Source of the DNA: SIG673 sp964570105
Lineage (GTDB): Bacteria > Bacillota > Clostridia > Oscillospirales > CAG-272
Assembly (NCBI GenBank): GCA_964570105.1
Contig: CAZMWM010000011.1
Coordinates: 1 to 29,727, forward strand
DNA: 29,727 bases
Reading direction: 5' to 3'
How positions within the stretch are numbered: the stretch's first letter is position 1; each line of letters begins with the position of its first letter. Shown piece by piece: positions 1 to 6,964 of this stretch. The notes below the pieces were generated by a model. That model made no database searches and had not been told where the DNA came from. It saw nothing but the letters and a program-made list of their open reading frames with translations. Both the position numbers and the translations under genes were made by a program.

Positions 1-240
1 AGCGCGTAGCGTGGTTTTGCCACGCAAGCCACAGTTGAACAATAGAAAAGCTTTACATCTTAGCGCTTACACAGCAGAGCTGTGTAAGCCACACTTCAAA
101 GGCTTGCCTTTGAGGTGTCATTTAGCATCAGCTACCACGGCACGCGCTTTATTTTACAATCTCTCAGTCAATACCTTTGAAGGCAAGCCTTCAAAGGGTT
201 GCGTAGCGTGACGAAGTCACGTTACGCGCTAAGATGTAAA
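1..240. repeat. Cluster of nested palindromes with 15-base terminal inverted repeats
   Basis: This stretch is almost entirely made of inverted repeats. Hairpin stems are at 9-14/20-25, 65-75/79-89 (11 bp perfect), 91-103/106-118 (13 bp, one G-T pair), 174-184/187-197 (11 bp perfect) and 201-212/216-227 (12 bp, one G-T pair). A perfect 15-base inverted repeat at 52-66 and 226-240 encloses the inner ones. The unit at 201-230 is an inverted, slightly diverged copy of the one at 1-25. Open frames here are short and simply read through the palindromes, so I do not call a gene. It could be a non-autonomous palindromic element or a composite of several intergenic repeat units. The left edge may continue outside the window. 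Confidence 0.75.
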
Positions 241-309
241 CTTTAACTGTCATCTTCGGCGGTCTTTTTGGTAATGAGGATATAATTCTTGCAATATCCC
301 CTATCGCGG

Positions 310-338
310 TAGAAAAATTCATTTTTAGGTGATATCAT
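310..338 (+). promoter_or_regulatory. Probable sigma-A promoter of the rhamnosidase operon
   Basis: TAGAAA at 310-315 and TATCAT at 333-338 are 17 bases apart, and GTGA just before the -10 gives an extended -10 (TGn). The start codon at 373 lies about 35 bases downstream of the -10. The -35 departs from TTGAAA at one base. The spacing and TG context match eight other promoters in the window, which is why I accept this weaker one. A TATAAT at 281-286 has no matching -35. Confidence 0.5.
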
Positions 339-372
339 AAACTTGATAACGAGAGACCGAAAGGGGTACGAT

Positions 373-2511
373 ATGTTTATAAAGGCTGTTCCGGTATGGG
401 GAAGATACGAAACGAGCTATGAAAGGCGCAACAGGCGTCTTATATTTACCGAGGAGCTTGCATCGCTTGACGGGGTGACCTTGAAGATAGCCGCCGCGGA
501 TTTTTACCGCCTGAGCGTGAACGGAGGCTTTGTCGGTTACGGTCCTGCGCGTACCGCCAAGGGATATGCAAGGGTGGATGAATACTCGCTTTCGGGCATA
601 CCCGAGGCTCAAGATGGGCGCAACGTGATCACTGTCGAGGTCGCCGGATATTACTGCAAGAGCCTATCTACCGTCAGGCAGGCGTCATTTTTCTGTGCCG
701 AGGTGCTCTTGGGCGGCGAGCCTGTCAGATACACCGGAAGGGATTTTAAATGCTTCGAGGATGCGTATCATATCCGTGAGGTGGAGCGTTTTTCGGTACA
801 GCGCCATTTTACGGAGGTATACGACAGGCGCGGCGGCATACCGCTCGGCGATGAGGTGGATACCGTTAAGCTTGAGGGGGAGCTGAAATACATACCGAGA
901 CGCGTTCCGTTTGCTTCGTTCGGTATATACGATGCTACCGGCTACGCGGCGCGCGGTATATTCAAGGACGGGGGAGATGGCTCGCGCGACGGATGCGGAG
1001 AGTTCGGAACGGGCGATAAAAAGAGGGCATACTCGTTTCCGCCGGAGAGCGAAGAGGATTACGGGGCGTTTGCTCCCGAGGAGATAGAGTATAAGCCGTA
1101 CAGATACGTGGGACAGCTCGAAAAAATACAGACCGAGGGCGAAGGCGGCTTCCCTGTGAAGATATGTGCCGGGGAGTGGGTGACGGTCGACGTCGGGATG
1201 ATAAGAGCCGGCTTTATCCGCCTTGATGCCGAGGCTCTTGATGAATGTGATGCGGTCATTGCTTTTACCGAGCTGTGCGATCCGAAGGCGTTTAGCTTTA
1301 ATAAGGCGAATATGCATTCCGTGCTCGAATATCTGCTTCCGCGCGGTGAGGTCAAGACCGAGAGCTTTGAGCCGTATACGTTCCGTTATCTTGCGGTGTT
1401 CGTAAAGCGCGGCAGTCTGCTCCTAAGAGCGCTCGGTTGCCGCGCGTATGAGAGAGATACTTCGACCGCCGTTAAGCGCACGTTTGCGCATCCGGAGCTT
1501 AACGAGATATACGTCGCGGCTTTGAGGACGTTTGCGCACAACGCGGTCGATCTGTTTACGGACTGCCCCTCAAGGGAGCGTGCCGGCTGGCTGTGCGACT
1601 CGTTCTTTAGCGGACGGGCAGAGTATTTCTTCTACGGGGAAACGCCGATAGAGGACGCTTTTTTAGAGAATTACCGCATCTACGTGGGTGACGGGACCTA
1701 TCCCGAGGGTGCGCTTCCGATGTGCTATCCGGCAGATCCGCATCAGAACAATAAGTTTATTCCGCAGTGGGATATGTGGTACGTGCTCGAGGTCTGCGAA
1801 TATCTCAAGTACCGCCGTCCCGATGTGGACAGGGAGCTTTTTGCATCTTCGGTATTCGGTGTGCTTGGATTTCTTCGGAGGTACGAGAACGCCGACGGGC
1901 TTCTTGAAGCTCTGCCGTCGTGGAATTTTATAGAGTGGTCGGACGCCAATTCTTGGACGCAGGACGTGAATTATCCGACGAATTTCCTTTACAGCGGTAT
2001 GCTTGACGCGGTGGCTGATGTCTTTCACCGTCCCGAGCTTGCCCAAAAAGCCGCGCAGGTGCGCAAGGTCGCTGTTGAAGCATCCTTTGACGGCGAGGTG
2101 TTCAGGGATCACGCATTAAGGGAGCAGGACGGAAGCTATACCGTACAGAAGCACGTCTCGGAGGCGTGTCAATACTACGCGATACTTTACGGCGGAGTAG
2201 ACCTTGGCGAGCCGAGGTACGCCGCGCTTGATGCTTACGTCAAGGACGGATTTAAGAGCTTTTGTGCAGGTGAATACAAGTTCTGCCCCATAAACGCCTT
2301 TATAGGTCTGTATCTGCGTATGAACGTGCTTATAAATATGAGAGACCGTGAGCTTATGGCTGAAAACCTCAAGAGCTTTTGTCTGCATATGAGCCGCACG
2401 ACCGGAACGCTGTGGGAATACCGCGATCCCACGTGGGGAAGTCTCGATCACGGCTTTGCATCCTACGTTGCGCTAACTATCCCGTTTGCCGACGAGGCGG
2501 AGACGGTCTGA
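373..2511 (+). CDS. GH78 alpha-L-rhamnosidase-like glycoside hydrolase
   Basis: This 712-residue protein is predicted to remove terminal alpha-L-rhamnose, probably from small glycosides, in the cytoplasm, since no signal peptide is visible. The sequence shows the GH78 signature DCPSRERAGW: D397, E402 and D409 match the conserved acidic residues around the general acid of the six-hairpin catalytic domain, and E682 in TLWEY matches the C-terminal catalytic Glu. An N-terminal beta-sandwich region of roughly 300 residues precedes the barrel. Oddly, the usual GWxGD reads GWLCD, with Cys for Gly. I chose the ATG at 373 over the one at 343 because GAAAGGGG at 359-366 sits at the right distance and translation then starts at MFIKAVP. 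It is first in a run with a phosphodiesterase and a second GH78 gene. The family is fairly sure; the exact sugar is not, because GH78-like proteins include related specificities. Confidence 0.82.
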   Translation: MFIKAVPVWGRYETSYERRNRRLIFTEELASLDGVTLKIAAADFYRLSVNGGFVGYGPARTAKGYARVDEYSLSGIPEAQDGRNVITVEVAGYYCKSLSTVRQASFFCAEVLLGGEPVRYTGRDFKCFEDAYHIREVERFSVQRHFTEVYDRRGGIPLGDEVDTVKLEGELKYIPRRVPFASFGIYDATGYAARGIFKDGGDGSRDGCGEFGTGDKKRAYSFPPESEEDYGAFAPEEIEYKPYRYVGQLEKIQTEGEGGFPVKICAGEWVTVDVGMIRAGFIRLDAEALDECDAVIAFTELCDPKAFSFNKANMHSVLEYLLPRGEVKTESFEPYTFRYLAVFVKRGSLLLRALGCRAYERDTSTAVKRTFAHPELNEIYVAALRTFAHNAVDLFTDCPSRERAGWLCDSFFSGRAEYFFYGETPIEDAFLENYRIYVGDGTYPEGALPMCYPADPHQNNKFIPQWDMWYVLEVCEYLKYRRPDVDRELFASSVFGVLGFLRRYENADGLLEALPSWNFIEWSDANSWTQDVNYPTNFLYSGMLDAVADVFHRPELAQKAAQVRKVAVEASFDGEVFRDHALREQDGSYTVQKHVSEACQYYAILYGGVDLGEPRYAALDAYVKDGFKSFCAGEYKFCPINAFIGLYLRMNVLINMRDRELMAENLKSFCLHMSRTTGTLWEYRDPTWGSLDHGFASYVALTIPFADEAETV

Positions 2512-2547
2512 AGTATCGAAATATATCCGAAAAGGAGATCGCAAGCA

Positions 2548-3267
2548 ATGATCAATTACGCGCACAGAGGAGCGAGCGAATACGCTCCCGAAAACACGCT
2601 GTCGGCTTTTTATCTGGGACTGCTTCAAGGTGCTGACGGGATAGAGACCGACGTTCAGATGACGAAGGACGGCGTTTTGGTGCTGTTTCACGACGATACG
2701 CTTGAGGGCGTGACGGACGGGAAAGGAAGGATAGCCGACTACACTCTTGAGGAGCTGAAAAATATCAAGGTGTACGGCTGTTGCACCACCGGATTTTACG
2801 ATCATATAGTCACGCTTCGCGAGTTTTTGGAAAGGTTTTCGGGGTACGGTATCAGCTTTGCCATTGAGCTTAAGGCGGACGGCACCGAGCAGGGTGTTAT
2901 CGATCTTATCCATAAGTTTCGTATCGAAGCCGTGACCACGGTCACGAGCTTTGGCTTTGAGCGAATCAAAAGGACGAAGGAGCTGGATCCATCTATCCGT
3001 GTCGGTCTTTTGACGCTCGGAAACGGACTTGACCGTATCGAGGAGCTTCGGGCGATAGGGGGCGAGGAGATGTGCCCTCAAGCCGAAAAGATGACGGTTG
3101 AGAGCGTGGGGGAGCTTCGCAGAGCGGGGCTTGGCGTTCGTGCTTGGGGCATCTCCGGATATCACGCGTACAAGTATATGAAAGATATGTGTCGGTACGG
3201 AGTTGACGGGATGACCGTGAATTTTCCGGACAGACTTAAGCAGTACCTGTCGTCCGGTATGATCTGA
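2548..3267 (+). CDS. Glycerophosphodiester phosphodiesterase (GDPD family)
   Basis: Predicted to hydrolyse glycerophosphodiesters to glycerol-3-phosphate and an alcohol with a divalent metal. The 239-residue protein is one complete GDPD TIM barrel without a signal peptide or membrane segment, the size of cytosolic GlpQ/UgpQ-type enzymes. Metal and catalytic residues are visible: H6 and R7 in HRGASEYAPENT, E33 and D35 in GIETDVQ, and H48 in FHDD; VNFPDRL near the end is the usual closing strand. AAAGGAGA precedes the ATG at good spacing. It lies 36 bases after the first GH78 gene, and its stop codon at 3265-3267 overlaps the ribosome binding site of the second, so the three are probably one transcript. 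That setting suggests a phosphodiester-bearing glycan or glycoside as substrate rather than only phospholipid turnover; this last point is inference. Confidence 0.9.
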   Translation: MINYAHRGASEYAPENTLSAFYLGLLQGADGIETDVQMTKDGVLVLFHDDTLEGVTDGKGRIADYTLEELKNIKVYGCCTTGFYDHIVTLREFLERFSGYGISFAIELKADGTEQGVIDLIHKFRIEAVTTVTSFGFERIKRTKELDPSIRVGLLTLGNGLDRIEELRAIGGEEMCPQAEKMTVESVGELRRAGLGVRAWGISGYHAYKYMKDMCRYGVDGMTVNFPDRLKQYLSSGMI

Positions 3268-3282
3268 GGAGGAAGAGCGGCT

Positions 3283-5528
3283 ATGCTGTTGCATTCCAAA
3301 TGGATAAGCTATAAGACGGGAGAGGGCGGCTCGGTCGACAGCAGATACGGAGATCCTGCCGTATATTTCCGAAGGACATTCACGCTCGTGGGAGATGTCG
3401 AGCGGGCAACGTTCAAAATAGCGGCGCTCGGCACCTTCAAGAGCTATGTGAACGGACTTGAGATGTCGGATGAGTTTTTGTCTCCGCCTTGGGTGGACTT
3501 CGGCAAAAAAATACCGCTCCTGAGCTACGACATAACGGATAAGCTTAAAAATGATAACGCGATAGCGGTGGTGATCGCAGACGGGTATGCCGTCGGTCAT
3601 ATCGGCTCAAATGCGACATTTAAGCGAAATTCGTACAATGATAAGGTGGAGATCTCGGCTGAGATCGAGATAATATACAGGAACGGCACGGCGGAGGTCA
3701 TCCCGACGGATGCTCGCTGGCGAGCAAGCTCGGGGGAGATACTGCGCTCGGATATCTATATGGGCGAATACGTTGACCGACGTCTTTCGCTCGGTGATTT
3801 TTCCGTATACGGTCACGACGACAGCGCGTGGGGATACGCGCAGGAGGACAGCTTTAAATTTTCGCGGAATATATATGTTTGCAAGCTCGATATTCCTCCG
3901 ATAAGAGTTAAGCACATCTTCACGCCCGTGCCCGTGTCGTCTGACGGGAACAGGACTGTTTACGACGTTGGACAGAATATTGCCGGAGCTTTGAGGATAT
4001 GGGCAAGGGGCGAGCGCGGAGGTAAGGTCACCGCGCGTCACGCGGAGATACTCGCAAACGGCAAGCTGTATGTGCAAAACCTCAGAAAAGCGGAGGCTAC
4101 GGATCGCTTCGTGCTTTCGGGAGAGGGGACGGAGGAGCTTAGACCGCTGTTTACATATCACGGGTTTCGGTATTTTGAGATAGAGCTTGACGGAAACGTT
4201 GAGCTTATCGACGTAAAGGCGGAGGCGATGTATACGGATCTCGAGCTGAGCGGAGACTTTTCCTGCTCGTCAGATACCGTGAATAAGCTCTATTCGAACG
4301 TTCTTTGGAGCCAAAGAGACAATTTTTACAGCGTACCGACCGATTGTCCTCAGCGCGACGAGCGGCTCGGATGGCTCGGAGACGCGCAGATATTCTGTCA
4401 GTCCGCTATGTATAATATGAACTGCAAGGAGTATTATGCGAAATATCTTGCCGACATAAGAGACGCGCATGTCGTGAACGGAGCGATACCCTGCATCTCA
4501 CCCCTGCCGCGCGTCGGATTTAGGTCGTATACGGGGTACGACGCTTCCGCGGGCTGGAGCGAGGCGATCGCCGTTATTCCGTATCTGCATTATAAGATGT
4601 ACGGCGTTATACGGGTGATCAAAGACAATATCTTCGCCGGAAAGCGGCTTCTCACGTATTACGAAAACGACAGCGAGGGGTATGTCCGTCGCGGTGGGGA
4701 CGGGCGGTACGGAGATTGGCTGAATATGAACGAGCCGACAGACCTTGACGTCGTGGCGACGGCGTATTACGCGTACGCCGCGATGCTGATATCGGAGATG
4801 TGCGAGCTTATCGGAGATGCGGACGCGAGCCGATACGCCGAAACGTACCGAGCGATAAAGGGAGCGTTCCGCAAGGCGTTCGTGTCCGAGGACGGAAAAA
4901 TACTGTCGGATACGCAATCCGCGTACGTTATGGCGTTTTCATTCGGGTTGATATCTTCCGATGAGGCACAGCCGCGCTTACGAGAAAGCTTCGTCAGAGC
5001 CGCGGGCATCTCACGACCGGATTTTTGGGGATAAGACACCTGCTTCCCACGCTTTGCGAGCTTGGGATGACGGATGCCGCTTACGATATTTTGACGCAGA
5101 CGGATTTTCCGAGCTGGGGTTACAGTATAGTAAACGGAGCTACCACGGTGTGGGAGCATTGGGACAGTAATTCCACCGAACGGCTGACGCAGATGAATTC
5201 CTTCAATCACTATTCGCTCGGCTCTTGCGTGGAGTGGATGTTTGAATACTGTCTCGGTATCCGCCCCGATGCGCGTGTCGGAGGATTTAAGGAGATAACG
5301 CTCAGACCGTATATAGACACCTCCGGAAGGCTCACGAGCGCTCGGGGATATTATGACTCGCCCTATGGAAGGATATCCGTTTCGTGGGAGATCGGAGACG
5401 GTGGATGCGTGCTGAAAACGGAGATCCCAAGCGAGATCAAGGTCAGCTGCGAGATACCGGGATTTGACACGCTTAACGTCGAAAGACGCGGTAATTCCGC
5501 GGTATTTACGCTGAAAAGAAGAAAATAA
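3283..5528 (+). pseudogene. GH78 alpha-L-rhamnosidase, interrupted by a single frameshift
   Basis: Read as one gene this would be about 748 residues, a normal GH78 length. The first frame (3283-5034, 583 codons) carries N-terminal beta-sandwich domains and most of the six-hairpin barrel: DCPQRDERLGWLGD has D354, E360 (general acid) and D367, followed by AGWSEA and YGDWLN motifs. After about 5004 homology moves to another frame, where HLTTGFLG resumes at 5007 and continues to PSWGY and the TTVWEHW motif with the second catalytic Glu (5154-5156). One extra G in the GGG run at 5004-5006 would give AGHLTTGF with no other change. The break is therefore a one-base deletion, either a real recent mutation or a sequencing/assembly error. 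The ATG at 3283 follows GAGGAGGA overlapping the upstream stop. As written, the protein ends before its last catalytic motif and should be inactive. Confidence 0.85.
5025..5528 (+). CDS. C-terminal fragment of the frameshifted GH78 enzyme
   Basis: This is the out-of-frame tail of the gene starting at 3283. It holds the end of the six-hairpin barrel (LPTLCELG, PSWGY, TTVWEHW with the second catalytic Glu) and the C-terminal beta-sandwich (VGGFKEITLRP). An ATG at 5025 exists, but it has no convincing ribosome binding site and family homology already begins upstream of it at 5007. I do not think it is an independent gene. Confidence 0.6.
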   Translation: MGIRHLLPTLCELGMTDAAYDILTQTDFPSWGYSIVNGATTVWEHWDSNSTERLTQMNSFNHYSLGSCVEWMFEYCLGIRPDARVGGFKEITLRPYIDTSGRLTSARGYYDSPYGRISVSWEIGDGGCVLKTEIPSEIKVSCEIPGFDTLNVERRGNSAVFTLKRRK

Positions 5529-5579
5529 AACGACGCGTCGCATCGTATGACCGCAAAGCATCAGCTTCTGCGAGAATAG

Positions 5580-5627
5580 AAAAAGGGCGACTCGGATACT
5601 TGAAAAAGTGATCGAGCCGCCCTTTTT
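5580..5627. terminator. Bidirectional intrinsic terminator between convergent genes
   Basis: A stem formed by AAAAAGGGCG..CTCG and CGAG..CGCCCTTTTT has A and T runs at its two ends, so it can end transcripts from both sides. It lies between the rhamnosidase operon and the convergent membrane-protein gene. Confidence 0.85.
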
Positions 5628-5636
5628 GGGTGTGTT

Positions 5637-6773
5637 TTATTGCGGAAGCTTGAGATCGTCGTCCGTGTAGAGACCGAGCTTTTTCATAAGCTCCGAGATG
5701 CCGAGGGTGACGAGTGCCGGGAGCACAAAGCATATGAGCGCCAGACCTAACCAATCAAACCACGTTACGGCATCCGGATATTCTCCGCCAAACCAGCCGA
5801 GTATTATACCGATAGGTCCGAGCAGACCGCACGTGCCCATTCCGGAATTGATCGCCGCGCTGTACATACGCATTCCGAATACGCAGGTGGCGAGGGGACC
5901 TGTGATAGCCGATGTGATGATGGTCGGAAGCCAGATGATCGGCTTTTTTATTATATTGGGCATCTGTATCATACTTGTGCCGATGCCCTGTGAGAGCAAG
6001 CCGCCCCAGCTGTTCGCCTTGAAGCTCATTACTGCAAAGCCGACCATCTGCGCACAGCATCCGGCAACAGCCGCTCCGCCTGCCAAGGCGAGACCTTCCG
6101 CGTTATCGGGGATGATACCGTTTACCGCTATTCCGGAAAGTCCGATCGCCGCGCATATAGCCGCGGAGCTTATCGGGAGCGTCAGTGCTATACCGATGAC
6201 CACCGATATGATAAGTCCCATGATGAACGTTTGTTGGAGCATAGCCCAGCCGATAAAGCTGTTCAGATATCCGACTAATTTTCCGATCCCGGGTGCTAAC
6301 CATACACTGAGCGCTCCGCCGACAAATACGGTGACGAAGGGTGTGACGATTATGTCGACCTTGGTCTCCTTTGAAACGACCTTGCCAAGCTCGACCGCGA
6401 CCACGGTGATAAGGAGCACGGATATAGGTCCGCCGGCTCCGCCAAGTGTATTTGCCGCCATACCGACAGCGGCAGAGGAATACAGCACGAACGGGGGTGC
6501 CTTGAGTGCGTAAGCTATCGCCACCGCCATAGCTGCGCCTGAGGCTGACTGTGCATAGCCGCCTATGGTCGTGAAGATAGAAAGCCCCGGTATGAGACCT
6601 ATCGCCTTGAATATCGTTCCGATAAGAAGTGAGCCGAAGAGACCGAGCGCCATCGCGCCCAATGCGTCTATTCCGTACCGCTTTGCCGAAAATACTATAT
6701 CCTTGCGTTTAAGAAATGCGTTGATCTTCTGCGCAAAGGAGGTGTCCTTGCCGTTATCAGTGCTGTTGTTCAT
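5637..6773 (-). CDS. PTS EIIC_2 / PfoR-family membrane protein
   Basis: This 378-residue, very hydrophobic protein has about nine to ten membrane spans rich in Gly and Ala, with a short charged N-terminus and the C-terminal tail DDDLKLPQ. The pattern (GAMALGLFGSLLIGT, LGGAGGPISVLL, ANSWGGLLSQGIGTSM, SGMGTCGLLGP) is what I recognise as the EIIC_2 family (Pfam PF13303 as I recall), which includes the Clostridium perfringens PfoR protein. Family members are thought to move or sense a sugar, but few have been tested. No EIIA, EIIB or regulator lies nearby, so phosphotransfer coupling would need distant partners. It has its own promoter divergent from the glycosidase operon at 6965 and converges on the rhamnosidase operon, so a role in glycoside uptake is plausible but unproven. 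AAAGGATG precedes the ATG. Confidence 0.75.
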   Translation of the reverse strand: MNNSTDNGKDTSFAQKINAFLKRKDIVFSAKRYGIDALGAMALGLFGSLLIGTIFKAIGLIPGLSIFTTIGGYAQSASGAAMAVAIAYALKAPPFVLYSSAAVGMAANTLGGAGGPISVLLITVVAVELGKVVSKETKVDIIVTPFVTVFVGGALSVWLAPGIGKLVGYLNSFIGWAMLQQTFIMGLIISVVIGIALTLPISSAAICAAIGLSGIAVNGIIPDNAEGLALAGGAAVAGCCAQMVGFAVMSFKANSWGGLLSQGIGTSMIQMPNIIKKPIIWLPTIITSAITGPLATCVFGMRMYSAAINSGMGTCGLLGPIGIILGWFGGEYPDAVTWFDWLGLALICFVLPALVTLGISELMKKLGLYTDDDLKLPQ

Positions 6774-6800
6774 TATATCGCATCCTTTCGGTTTTTCTCC

Positions 6801-6829
6801 ATTATATCACACCGTCGCTCAAAAATCAA
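6801..6829 (-). promoter_or_regulatory. Sigma-A promoter of the EIIC-like gene
   Basis: On the minus strand, TTGATT (6829-6824) and TATAAT (6806-6801) are 17 bases apart, with TGTGA directly before the -10 (extended -10). It lies 28 bases upstream of the start codon and is divergent from the promoter at 6901. Confidence 0.8.
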
Positions 6830-6900
6830 TAACGTTCGCGCTATTTCGTTGTGATAGTAATAATTCATATACCGTACAAGAAATTTTTTGGGCAAAATGC

Positions 6901-6929
6901 TTGACACGCAAAGAGAAAAGTGGTATCAT
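6901..6929 (+). promoter_or_regulatory. Sigma-A promoter of the glycosidase-ABC operon
   Basis: A perfect TTGACA at 6901-6906 and TATCAT at 6924-6929 have a 17-base spacer, with TGG before the -10. It is the only promoter-like site I find upstream of the four same-strand genes from 6965 to 16194. Confidence 0.82.
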
Positions 6930-6964
6930 TCAAGTAGTTTGATGAAAGGGATAAGGTTGCTGAA

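Noticed and set aside
1..240. CRISPR array
   Set aside because: The palindromes differ from each other in length and sequence and there are no evenly spaced direct repeats.
258..286. Promoter with TATAAT at 281-286
   Set aside because: There is no -35-like hexamer at 15-19 bases upstream; the pair at 310/333 fits the window's promoter design better.
2473..3600. A 375-codon open frame on the minus strand across the phosphodiesterase gene
   Set aside because: It is antisense to motif-bearing genes and to the join between two of them, and shows no domain.
4996..5030. Programmed ribosomal frameshift in the GH78 gene
   Set aside because: There is no X-XXY-YYZ slippery heptamer, stimulatory stem or pausing signal at 5000-5010, and GH78 genes are not known for recoding.
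5698..6513. A 271-codon open frame on the plus strand opposite the EIIC-like gene
   Set aside because: The Pro-rich, low-complexity product is the mirror of the Gly/Ala-rich membrane protein, and transcription from the terminator side is unlikely.
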